From Bicyclus anynana (Eukaryota > Arthropoda > Insecta > Lepidoptera > Nymphalidae), in the NCBI RefSeq assembly GCF_947172395.1, contig NC_069095.1, forward strand, positions 16,900,271 to 16,964,270: a stretch of DNA of 64,000 bases. Reading direction: 5' to 3'. The stretch's first letter is position 1; each line of letters opens with the position of its first letter. Below the pieces are notes generated by a model, which was not told the DNA's origin, did not search any database, and saw only the letters and a list, made by a program, of their open reading frames with translations. The translations under genes and the position numbers were made by a program. Below are positions 46,220 through 55,852 of the stretch, in pieces.

Positions 46220-46760
46220 AAATAAACACATAATCATTAGTATATTAAGGCGCTGGTTCAAATAAATTCGAATGAAACACTCGCAAATCGAAAAGCCACA
46301 ACCCAAATACTATTAAAACCGCTCAATTGACATCGACGAGTTAAAAACATTAACTCGTTCCGAACTAACAAGCCTCTATAGACAAATAAAACCCAATTAT
46401 GAAAAACCGCACGCAAGCCGATAGTGGTAATCGCGAAGGGATTGCAATAAACAGACAACAATGAGTCCTCCAATAATTTTACAAACGAATTGGGCGATAC
46501 GTAAAACGCTTCGGTCCCCTCGAAAATATCGTATTTCAACACTAATTAATGCCCCGGAGAGCAAACAACAATTACGATACGTCAGACGGCACGAATAAAA
46601 ACAGTAGACAATTCAAATCGAGCCGTAATAAAAGGGGAATTTATCGACGCTTCCATCGCGGCCATTTTATTGCCAGTTGAGACTAATTTCGGTTGTTTAC
46701 CGCTTTGCAGCGAAGTTTTTATGTGAGTCCATTTGTCAGCTGACGCCGTACTATTGAGAG
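46220..46760. other. Repeat-free intronic block, candidate regulatory DNA
   Basis: Differs from its surroundings: evenly mixed bases, many CpGs, no relation to any repeat here, and homeodomain-type sites such as CTAATTAATG and CAATTACGA. A 94-codon minus-strand open frame (46258-46542) lacks known motifs. Sequence comparison with another species would be needed to call it conserved. Confidence 0.3.
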
Positions 46761-46864
46761 ATCAAAAGGTCGAGGGAAAGGTCATCAGTACTAAACCCAC
46801 GTGACTCAGTAAAGCCATGTGTATGAAATCACGATCACAGAATCAAAAAATGTCAGTGACTAAA

Positions 46865-47039
46865 AGTAGCATTCCTATCTTGGCGACAGCGACCTACGCT
46901 CGCGACAGGGTCGCACGACCATAAACAAAAGTGGTCGCGCGTCGCGGTCTCGAGCTTAGTTTAGTGCTCCATACATATTTATACTAAGCAGTGGGTCGCA
47001 CGGTCGCAGGTCGCGGTCGCCAAGAGTGGAAGGCTACCT
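46865..47039. mobile_element. GC-rich MITE in intron 2
   Basis: AGTAGCATTCC-ATCTTGGCG then ACAGCGACCTACG on the left matches the complement of CGCAGGTCGCGGTCGCCAAG-GTGGAAGGCTACCT on the right. The interior has CGCGACAGGGTCGCACGACC and its imperfect complement. Confidence 0.68.
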
Positions 47040-47371
47040 TCATCGACTTTATTTATTTTGGGTGGTATTGGTTGAAGCTAACATGACAATAGCTTGCGAT
47101 TTAAACGTTGAAATAAATTAATATATTAAGTTGTCACACTTTTGAAGACGATGGATCTTCACACAAGAAGTAGAAATATAAATTCTATGTAATTAATTCT
47201 ATGTCTACGACTAAACTTTAAGTTAAAGTTTAGTCGTTGACGTCAGCTAGTTTAGTCGTCAGCTAGTCTTACTATATTTCATAACGTCAGTAGGTACTAA
47301 TTTGTTCTAGTTCGAACAGATAGTAGTACACTGTATCGTGTGTACAAGACTAAATTGTTCTAATTTCCTAG

Positions 47372-47476
47372 GTATCGGTAATGGCGCGTATGATCCCATC
47401 TCCGGACTGGTTCATTGGAGTCGACGGCTTTGATCTCTGCGTCGATGGAAACTGGATAGACAGCATCACTATTGAA
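47372..47476 (+). CDS. Spondin-like protein, coding exon 3 (PSPDWF core of Spondin_N)
   Basis: Exactly 35 codons, residues 129-163, phase 0 at both ends. It carries the most diagnostic spondin motif, RMIPSPDWFIGVDGFDLC (134-151), followed by DGNWIDSITIE. In known spondins this is directly followed by an acidic YPYDAGTDSG-type block that contributes to metal binding and integrin recognition; that block should start the next exon, which I cannot find downstream in the window. The donor GAA|GTAAGT is preferred; the frame would also read through GTAAGT, so the splice position is inferred from the family alignment and donor strength. The acceptor TTCTAATTTCCTAG is good. Confidence 0.92.
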
Positions 47477-47505
47477 GTAAGTAAAATACTCATCCTTTTG
47501 ATCGA

Positions 47506-47655
47506 CTAGCGCCCTTTCACCTGCTTAGTTCTCGTTCCCGTGGGAATACGGGAAAAAAATATAGCCTGTGTTATTCTCTGATATTGTAGGTTGCTATTCG
47601 TGAAAGAATCTTTTAAATCGGTTGAGTGGTTTAAGAGTGAAAACGTAACAAAATT
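47506..47655 (-). mobile_element. Helitron-derived sequence just after exon 3
   Basis: CTAG at 47506-47509 after A, then TTCTCGTTCCCGTGGGAATACGG and ATAGCCTGTGTTA, the reversed H1-type 3' half. The far end is decayed. It begins 29 nt after the last exonic base. Confidence 0.6.
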
Positions 47656-47810
47656 ATATTTACTTTTAAGTCACATAGGTACCTATATCCCCGTTTACCG
47701 GAATATCAGGATAAATAGAAGCCTATATTATGTTCCACATCCATCTATCATTAAATTTGTTCATCTGTTCTTGAGATTAAAGACAGCCATAGTTGTTATA
47801 TATATAGATA

Positions 47811-48173
47811 CTAGCGGACGTCCGCGGCTACGTCCGCGTGGAAATCAATGTAAATTATCAACCCCTATTTCACAACTTTAGAGATTGAATTTTAAAAATT
47901 CTTGAATCACATTATATTTCGTATTTTTTAATGATTTATGAACAAAATTTTAAAACCAGGAACTCTAAAAATGAAGGACTATGCATACAAACTTTCAACC
48001 CCTATTTCAACCCCTTCTATTTTTATTTTAGGTTCAAAAAGTACCATATGATTTGCCCCAAGATCTCATTTACTATTATACCAAAATTCATCTTAATTGG
48101 TTCAGCCGTTTAGCTTTGAAAAGATGACAAACAGACATGCAGACTTACTTTCGCATTTATAATATTAGTACCT
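47811..48173 (-). mobile_element. Helitron, long H2 variant
   Basis: ACTAGCGGACGTCCGCGGCTACGTCCGCG 3' end hairpin (written as the plus strand in two parts: ACTAGCGGACG and GTCCGCG), body as 44285-44622, 5' part GCATTTATAATATTAGTA. Confidence 0.7.
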
Positions 48174-48217
48174 ACTTATATATAATTTATCCTCTTCAAT
48201 ATTTATTACTTTTCATT

Positions 48218-48305
48218 ATTATCATCAGCCTATTTTTACGGCTGACTAAGGGAGCAGACCTCCCTCATTACAGGAGACAGGAGATATGGAGACATGCCCA
48301 TGACG
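48218..48305 (-). mobile_element. SINE family B, end fragment
   Basis: ATTATCATCAGCCTATTTTT ... GGAGACAGGAGATATGGAGA. Confidence 0.5.
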
Positions 48306-48392
48306 AAAGTAAAATCACCTTTATAAAAATTAGTAAAAAAATATTTGAGTCTACTATTTATTTCAACTTTTAATTGTTATACTCCCTTGTCC

Positions 48393-48592
48393 NNNNNNNN
48401 NNNNNNNNNNNNNNNNNNNNNNNNNNNNNNNNNNNNNNNNNNNNNNNNNNNNNNNNNNNNNNNNNNNNNNNNNNNNNNNNNNNNNNNNNNNNNNNNNNNN
48501 NNNNNNNNNNNNNNNNNNNNNNNNNNNNNNNNNNNNNNNNNNNNNNNNNNNNNNNNNNNNNNNNNNNNNNNNNNNNNNNNNNNNNNNNNNNN
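48393..48592. other. Assembly gap of 200 N
   Basis: Exactly 200 unknown bases. A round number like this is normally a placeholder for a scaffold join of unknown true length. Open frames running through it are artefacts. Confidence 0.98.
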
Positions 48593-49210
48593 TTATCTTT
48601 CTTTTATAAAACTGCACAATTTTCTAGAAGTAAGACTATAGTACTTACCTCACATTAGTTATCTAACAGTAAGACATACTTTTTAACACCATAAAAAAAA
48701 ACAGATTAATCAACTCTACAACGTGTTGATTAAAAAAATTCACGAAACTTAAATACCGAGTAAAAAATTAATTCCGTATTAGAAAAACATGCTGAAAAAT
48801 GTTATTTCCACGCCTCGAATTTCAATGCACACACCGGTAGTGGCTGCAAAAAATCCGCACTTTTGCCTCTCGACGGTGGAAAAAAAAAACTCTAAAACAA
48901 TTTTACGAGAGCGGCGCGATGGTCGCGACCTATTTCCCTAGGGGCTAAAGAATCCTCTAATTAATGAGGTAAGCGTGCCAGTGCCAGCCTTTTACTGCAT
49001 TCCTGTTTTGCTAACTATGCCAGATACTCGGAAATTCTTAGTTGGAAATTTTATAGCGGAAAAAGTGCAGCGCCTGATTTAAATCAGCCTAATTAATGAT
49101 CCATTGCATGGAAAAAAAATAAAGTCAGTATCAGAAAATTAAGTAATCATGCTTTTAAGACGTACCTATTTAACTGGTTAATTGATTACGATTACAACTA
49201 TGTCGTTTTT

Positions 49211-49435
49211 GGCTGGTGGGAGGCTTCGGCCGTGGCTAATTACCACCCTACCGGCAAAGACGTACCGCCAAGCGATTTAGCGTTCCGGCACGATGTCATG
49301 TAGAAACCGAAAGGGGTGTGGATTTCATCCTCCTCCTAACAAGTTAGCCCGATTCCATCTTAGATTCCATCATCACTTACCATCAGATGAGATTGTAGTC
49401 AAGGGCTAACTTGTAAACAATAAAAAAAAAAAAAA
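49211..49435 (+). mobile_element. SINE family A, left arm of inverted pair
   Basis: GGCTGGTGGGAGGCTTCGGC to AACAATAAAAAAAAAAAAA; 5' truncated. Its tail faces the tail of the next copy. Confidence 0.86.
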
Positions 49436-49569
49436 CCGAGATGCTGCTTGACGGTAGAAATACTCGTTGCGGTAATGGTTCCCAAGATGAGCTCTGCCAC
49501 AAAAATTATAACGCAAGCGCCCAATTTACAGTCTCTATTGTTCATTAAGCCAAAAGATTTTTTGTTGTT

Positions 49570-49859
49570 TACAAGTAAGATGGTAAGTGACGATGTAGTC
49601 TTAGATGGAAGCGGGTTAACTTGTAAGGAGAAGGATGAAAATCCACACCCCTTTCGGTTTCTACACGGCATCGTACCGGAACGCTAAATCGCTTGGCGGT
49701 ACGCCTTTGCCGGTAGGGTGGTAACTAGCCACGGCCGAAGCCTCCCACCAGCCAGACCTGGACCAATTAAGAAAATCTCAATCTGCCCAGCCGGGGATCG
49801 AACCCAGGACCTCCGTTTTGTAAATCCACCACGCATACCACTGCGCCACGGAGGCCGTC
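49570..49859 (-). mobile_element. SINE family A, right arm of inverted pair
   Basis: Intact tRNA-like head (CACTGCGCCACGGAGGCCGTC complement at the right end) and body. The long match to 49211-49435 in opposite orientation, 135 nt apart, could form a stable RNA hairpin in an intron. Confidence 0.87.
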
Positions 49860-50009
49860 GGTTTGAGCAAGGGCAGCATTTTGTAACACGTGTTCGTTGC
49901 ATGCCCTGCAAAGTGTTGCCCTGTTTAAAGACGATAGTTTTTTAACTCATCGCCGGGTCCATCAATTGTTAGAATTAAAAATAAAAACTTGAAAATTTTG
50001 TTTGAATCA

Positions 50010-50440
50010 ACAATACAAAAATGGTGGTGCGAGTGACGACCTCCGGATATGAGACTGCGTCGCTAACTATGGGCCTTTTTAAAGGATCAGAGTCACTCAG
50101 CGGGCGATGCAGTGAGCTACGCTTAAGGTTTCTATGCACCATAGATTCAGAAATGAGGATATCCGCAAAAGAACCAAAGTCACCGACACAGCTCAGCGAG
50201 TCGCGAAGTTGAAGTGGCAATGGGCAGGGCACATAGTTCGAAGAGCTGGTGGACGTTAGGGTCCCAAGGTGCTGGAATGGCGACCCCGCACCGGAAAGCG
50301 TAGTGTTGGTCGACCCCCCACTAGAAGACATCAAGCGGATTGCAGGGAGCCGCTGGATGCAGGCGGCCCGAGACTGTGATGAGTGGAAGTCTACACAAGA
50401 GGTCTATGTCCAGCAGTGGATTAAGATGATGATGAACACA
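50010..50440 (+). pseudogene. Non-LTR retrotransposon RT, C-terminal fragment (RTE-like)
   Basis: Frames read TSGYETASLTMGLF and, after shifts, VPRCWNGDPAP then EDIKRIAGSRWMQAARD and EVYVQQW, followed by AAGATGATGATGA. This is the clearest copy of the fragment and shows order and end. It carries several frameshifts; non-functional. Confidence 0.75.
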
Positions 50441-50499
50441 CAAAATGCTAAATTGCTAAATTCTAACTCTCCTAAACACTCATAAAACGCCAAAACCGT

Positions 50500-50780
50500 T
50501 TAAAAATCATGATATAATCCGCCAACGCTCGTACAACCTTAAAACTAAGGCCATTAAGTTTATATTACCCTGGCGGCAAGTAACGGTGAAAGCATCAAAA
50601 TTTTAGGGATTTGCTAACCCATACACGGGTACACTGTACGCTTCTGATATAAGGATTTAATTATCATACTAACCGTACTCGCAATAACAATTGATTTAAT
50701 TAAGCGTTGAAGCCAGCGCTAACTATAACCGCCATAGAGAGGCGAAGGATTAGTAATAATAGCAGATTATTAGTCACAAT
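50500..50780. other. Repeat-free block, possible conserved noncoding DNA
   Basis: CpG-containing, not related to any repeat in the window, with AATTGATTTAATTAAGCG and similar homeodomain-type motifs. By appearance only. Confidence 0.2.
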
Positions 50781-53427
50781 AAAGGATACAGTTGGTTAGT
50801 TATAATAAGGAATTAACCAAACGAACTTTTAGTCGTGAAACTTTGTTGTTTATTGGGAGGACTGTAAATCGTACTTCACAGGCAACCCTTCTAACTCTAC
50901 CCCTCATTAAATACTCGTACTATTCGATATATTTATGTAGTTCACAACTTACGCTTGACTTTGAATCCACATTAATGGAAATTCCATTTATTTTATATTA
51001 AACTTATACATATTTGAAAAGCTCATATTATAATGAAATGAATACACCAATATATCTCTTAGCTCTAACCTTAACTTTCAAACCTTTAAAACTATATATG
51101 TATATAGTAATAAGGCTGGTCTTCTGTTTTACCCTGCCTGTTGGACTTTTGCCGTGGAAAATGAAATATATTTATATGGCTAATATCCATTATTTTCTAA
51201 CAAAAGGTGATAGTGATGATAGTGAAAAATTCAGGACATTCTAAAGTAGTTACCATAAACCGGCAAATTTGTATGAAAATATTGATGAAAATGGAAGAAG
51301 CAAGGGTGATATTGTCCATGTATCGTAGCAAGTTGATAGACTAGGTCTCTGACCGCTACGGGAATGAGACGTAATTATAATAATATCTTAAGGGATAAGT
51401 TTTGTCTAGTATACCGTCCTGCAATTTTTTGTTTAACGACATGTCTACATTGTGGTCGTGTACTAAATAGGGACAATGTATTTGGGGACAATATAGTAAA
51501 TTCAATAGAATTGCCCCTGCTAACGACAGACCCGTCCCACGCGTTCGCGGTAAAGCCCTTGGGATAATGGATAAATAGGTGAGTTGTTTTAGTCGCCCAC
51601 TATTTATAGTTAATTGTTATTGTTCACAATTTCAGACGGCCCTACTTTTTTATACAGTTGTTATCGCACAAACGAGATTGCTTATACACCATTTTATTGT
51701 TGTTTTGCTAGGTACCTACCTCTTAATATACTTCTAATAATAATGCAAATGTGTCTGTAGTTAAAGTAGGTCTGTATGTTACGCTTTTACGGCTAAACCA
51801 CTAAACCGATTTATAATGGAGAGACCCAGTTTCCATACAAACTCAGGCGTAAACTAAATAAACAATACAGAACTAAAAATTGGCCACAAATTAGGAGAAC
51901 TCATGAGGCTAATTTTCAAAGAAATCTATATTCGCATAATCAGTAAAAAATACTTGTTACAGGTGGACAATAACTCGTATCCCTTGGACATAAAATTCAT
52001 TGCATTATCTGTGTCTAACTGACAGGCGACAGTTTTATTTGAAACTAACTTGACACATCTAATCAAATGATATTGACATTTGACAATGACATCTCATTCA
52101 CTAATTGACTATCAGTGAAATACAAAACAAAGAGGATATATAAATCACTATGATCGGTGAGAAAACAATGAAGTCAACTTAATTTCCCTGTTAGCGAATA
52201 TTATTTCGACAAGATTCTAATGGAGTAATTTATGATATACAAGATTTTTGTTACATTTTTTATTTATGTATCATTCTGAAAAGTGGGACCAATTTCGGAC
52301 ATCTCTTTTGAACAATGGAAATCTGTGATCACTTTGTGGGAATAGTACATGATTCACATATTGTAAATGCGGAAGTTTGCTTCTAACTGTATGTTTGTTA
52401 CTTATTTACGGCGCAACTACCGAATGGAATGAAGCCAAGATATAGCTTTACTTCTCAGCTAAATCAATTGTAAGTAACTATTTGCGGCGTGAAGAAGTTA
52501 AAAGATTACACATCAATCTAACATAGGTAGGTACAATTATATCCAGAGATAGATATATTTATCCAGAAAAAATCCCTCATTCCCGTGAGATTTGTTAAAA
52601 ACAAAATTTTGTGCGAACGGATTTCCGGGCGTAGCAAAATAAAATTATTCAATGTTCACATCAATGCCAACCCTTATTTCTTTCTAAGTGAATAAAACTG
52701 TCCTCACATTTCACTTGTAAAGGAAATAGGAGGTTTATTCGTGGCATGAACAGTAAATGTTCGTGAATTTTCAATTTTTAGGACTTGCACTCATAAAGAG
52801 GAACTCCTAAATCAAGGTCTGAACCTAGCATTGTTCGTTATAAAACGGAAACCATAAAACAGCTGTGTTATCCACAAATCAGCGGCGGTTTTCTTTGCCT
52901 TCGTCACGTAATTGTATATCCACGCAGTTTTATACCTTATTCATTAAGGTGTAAGGTTTCGATTCGCACTGAAGTGTTATATTAAAGAAGTGCCCGATGT
53001 ATATTTTCGGTCTGTCATAATGTAGTTTATGGATCATTGTCCTCTTTGACTGTGCTTGTTATTTCAATAGTCTAAGAGCTAATAAGTGATTTGCTTAAAC
53101 AATAAACAAATAAAATAAATAAAGTTTGAGTAGAAGAAATTAAAATTAATTTAAAATAAATTTGTTACGAAATATTACTGGGTTTCGGATAGTGGCACTA
53201 ATTTAGGTTATAAAAGCACTGATTATAAAAAGAAAAATAGGTTTTTGCATTGAATAGGCTCTGAAACTACTTGAGCGATTTGATTTTTTTTTTGAATTGG
53301 TGAAAATGAATTTTAGGGTACATTGTATACAAAGATTTTACAATAGAGATATGTCACTAGCGCGTCAAAACTGAGGCGAACAAAAGCGGTTAATTGACCG
53401 CATTTCATTGAGTCGCATAGAAAACAA

Positions 53428-53632
53428 CGAAAGTTATTTAAACTAATAATACCTAAATATACATATACAATGTCGAGTAGTGGGTTCAAGAAGAGTAAAA
53501 GCTATATAAGTAAGTACATAAAAAATTAAATGTTAGTAAACACAAAATTATGCATGTTTTCGCTCAGTGCAGTAGCTAAATTCAGATCACTTTTTGCGGT
53601 GATTTTGTAGGCACGCAACATATCTACTAGTA
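53428..53632 (+). repeat. Interspersed family M, copy 2
   Basis: AATACCTAAATAT, ACAATGTCGAGTAG, CGCTCAGTGCAGTAGC and CACTTTTTGCGGTGATTTTG. The left hairpin arm seen in copy 1 is lost. Confidence 0.62.
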
Positions 53633-53638
53633 GAAAAT

Positions 53639-53694
53639 CTTTGCCAGTATACGAGAATGAGAACTACGCAAGTGAAACCGCGGGGTTCTGCTAG
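53639..53694 (+). mobile_element. Helitron 3' end, H1-type
   Basis: CTACGCAAGTGAAACCGCGG then TTCTGCTAG before T. Confidence 0.5.
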
Positions 53695-53945
53695 TTTTGA
53701 TAATAGTATCTTTTATAATTTCTACAGTTCACCAGCTCTCGGACTATAATGTTGAGTTATTACAGAAAATAGAATAATGGATGTACGATTAAGAGCGCAG
53801 TTGTAAATGCAACAAGAAAAGGATCGTATATTGACATCACTGTGTGGGTGTTGTTAATAAAATATACAATGTATTTAATTTTTTTGAGTGATAATTTATA
53901 ACTCGCGGTATTGAAAAATCAAATAGGTATAGACTCCAGCAAGCA

Positions 53946-54281
53946 AGAGCGGTGACACACGATGCGTTGCGGCGCCGCACCGCAAAGATTTCACCGCATC
54001 AGCGGGCACACAAGCGGTGCGGCGCCGCAACGTTGTTATGTCGCAGCGTCGCCGTAGCTGCGTTGGACAGTCTGTTAATAAAGAAATGTTGTGACGCATA
54101 AGCAACTGAGCGGTGCCGCTCCGATGTCGCAACACATTCACCCCTCCCCACCTCGTCTAGGTGGTTGCAAGTCCGGTGCGACGCCGGAGCGCATCGTGTG
54201 ACATGCCACAGATATTTCTATGTAAGACGACGCCGCTCCAGCTCCGCACCGCTACCGCAACGCATAGTGTGCCCCCGCTCT
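53946..54281. mobile_element. GC-rich MITE Q, first of a cluster
   Basis: AGAGCGGTGACACACGATGC then GTTGCGG on the left, complement of GTTGCGG, ...AGAGCGGGGGCACACTATGC on the right (a few mismatches). 336 bp, rich in GCGGCGCCGCA-type palindromes. No coding capacity: open frames are a by-product of GC content. Confidence 0.75.
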
Positions 54282-54521
54282 AAGTGTTCATTTACACGAG
54301 CGGCAGCTGATGCAGTCGACGGCGGTCGCCGGCTGCAGTCAGCGACGTCTCGGCGGCAGCCAACGGCAGTCGACTGCAGTCACCGACATCTCGGCGGCAG
54401 GCATTCGCCGACTGAAGTCGACTCTCGGCGGCGGTTGCCGACTGCAGTCAACTGCCGTTGGCTGCCGCCGAGATGTCGCTGATTGCAATCGTCGGAGCAG
54501 TTGTCGTGTAAATGAACCCTA
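54281..54521. mobile_element. GC-rich palindromic MITE R, abutting Q
   Basis: Ends GTTCATTTACACGA and complement. Inner arms at 54340-54381 and 54440-54481 are 42 bp long with two mismatches (core TCTCGGCGGCAGCC). Repeated CTGCAGTC/GACTGCAG units. It shares its first base or bases with the end of Q. Confidence 0.72.
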
Positions 54522-54589
54522 AGGTGAACCAAAATGACAGTCACCTGCAGGTACAATTATAAACCAAACTGTTAAGCGCTTGTTCCGGG

Positions 54590-54690
54590 GTTGCCCTATT
54601 ACAAGGCCAGGCCTCTTTCTTATAATATGCAGCTTAGACCCACCACAGTGTTCCAATGCAGGTTGACGGGATTAGACGGCCACTATCAGA
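54590..54690 (-). mobile_element. SINE family B, fragment
   Basis: GGCCAGGCCTCTTTCTTATA ... GACGGCCACTATCAGATGTT. Confidence 0.55.
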
Positions 54691-54741
54691 TGTTTATTTT
54701 TTTTAATATCTAGCCAATTGAGTAACGAGGCAATGTAGTTT

Positions 54742-54920
54742 AGCTTGGCAACTTCGTTTGTAACACTCCCGATGTCCTGCGCGAACCGGGGGGCGTGTAG
54801 CGATGAATGAAAAAACCACTTTCTTTCTCACTTCACTTTCTCGTACGCACGATTTCACACACGCGCAATCTTTCCCCCTGTCGCCCGCATATCATGGGAG
54901 TGTTATCAACAAACTTGCCA
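54742..54920. mobile_element. MITE family P, copy 2
   Basis: AGCTTGGCAACTTCGTTTGT and ACACTCCCGATG on the left; CATGGGAGTGTTATCAACAA ACTTGCCA on the right. The interior CACGATTTCACACACGCGCA and CCTGTCGCCCGCATATCATG matches 18247-18410. Confidence 0.75.
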
Positions 54921-55163
54921 GATTATACACTACTGGCACAGTTCCTACATATGAGAAGGTAGGTATATTTCAAGACTTACACAGTCTAGAAATATATCTA
55001 CGTATATGTAGGTACCTACTGTATATTCGGCCCTTACAGTTTTACGTAACAGCTGATCTCTCGGCAGAAATTGAGTAATTTCCTCCCGCGTCAAAAATGA
55101 AGCCTTATCATAACCTGCGTCTCGTCTGTCGGAACTTTGAGATCGCTCATTAATTACATCTTT

Positions 55164-55715
55164 TTAGGGTTCTTTACCTATATGGGAAAATACTTACGGG
55201 AATTTATAAGATCACTTCGTTGTCCAGACCCTGATATCAGACAGAGCATAAAGTTTTTTTTTTACCAACTACCGCGGTCTTTATGAGCTGAGAAAATACC
55301 AAATATTTAGCTGTTTATGTTTATTTTCCCATACTTTCGAAAAAAGAATCAAGTAATAGGTTTAGATCCTAATACTAAGAGTTGAGTAAGAAAACATGAA
55401 ATTCGTCAAGAATCAATATCGTAATTTTCTTAATACATCAGTGTCTGTTTGCCTATTTACTGTATGTCTACCAAAACTCTTTATTTCAAGAAAGCATGGA
55501 GCTATGAAATGCTCTAATCTGACGTCCCCGAGCTGTCAAAGGAAAATTCTACTTGCGTAATTCCCATTGACCAAAAATCATGAAATTTGGCAACGTCCTT
55601 TAGTTAAATAAAGGTGAAAATCCGAAAACCGTCAATTTGTAGTTCAGTCATAAAAATAAACGAAAATAGTGGTACGGAACCCCTAGTATGAGAGGGGTTC
55701 GCGCTTGACGGGTTC
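55164..55715 (+). repeat. Interspersed family N, fullest copy
   Basis: Starts AGGGTTCTTTACC and ends in GGTACGGAACCCCT...GCGCTTGACGGG. Noncoding. The partial copy at 8414 and a fragment at 43183 share its start. Class not known to me. Confidence 0.5.
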
Positions 55716-55830
55716 TTTTTATAATTTTACTTTTTTGCAATTACTTCTTAGATATGACCTAAATTGGCTCACGTCAGATTTGATTAGCAGGAAAATTCTA
55801 TAGCTTGTAAGCTCTCATTCGCACAAGAGT

Positions 55831-55852
55831 TTTTTTAACGGACGTTAAAAAA
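55831..55852. repeat. Perfect 10-bp palindrome with 2-nt spacer
   Basis: TTTTTTAACG, GA, CGTTAAAAAA. Confidence 0.7.

Larger units (their letters stand above)
45471..47371 (+). other. Spondin gene intron 2 (1,901 nt)
   Basis: Bounded by GTAAGTTTTC and TTTCCTAG. It holds two palindromic MITE-like elements (45583-45770 and 46865-47039) on either side of a repeat-free block (46220-46760). Confidence 0.88.
31747..47476 (+). other. Gene span: secreted spondin-domain protein, 5' part (spondin-2/M-spondin-like)
   Basis: Three exons join in frame into a protein that starts with a signal peptide and runs into a Spondin_N domain. Splice sites are canonical: acceptor 31745-31746, donor GTAAGT at 32008, acceptor 45269-45270, donor GTAAGT at 45471, acceptor 47370-47371, donor GTAAGT at 47477. 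Exon 1 ends one base into a codon, exon 2 begins with the other two, and both remaining junctions are phase 0, so no stop or shift arises. The intact frame across three exons separated by 13 kb and 1.9 kb is the strongest evidence for a real gene. Known family members (mindin/spondin-2, F-spondin, Drosophila M-spondin) are extracellular matrix proteins. Mindin-type proteins have one Spondin_N domain plus a thrombospondin type-1 repeat; the part that would tell the subfamilies apart is not in view. A 5' noncoding exon must lie upstream, because the first exon seen opens with an acceptor. Confidence 0.88.

Noticed and set aside
46258..46542. 94-codon minus-strand frame in intron 2
   Set aside because: No motif, no splice or promoter context, and it lies in the intron of a gene on the other strand. 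Kept only as part of the repeat-free block.
48345..48658. Open frames of 84-98 codons
   Set aside because: They run through the 200-N gap and consist mostly of unknown residues.
54165..54522. Long open frames of 70-105 codons rich in Arg, Ser and Ala
   Set aside because: They lie across two GC-rich palindromic MITEs, are open in several frames and have no protein motif.
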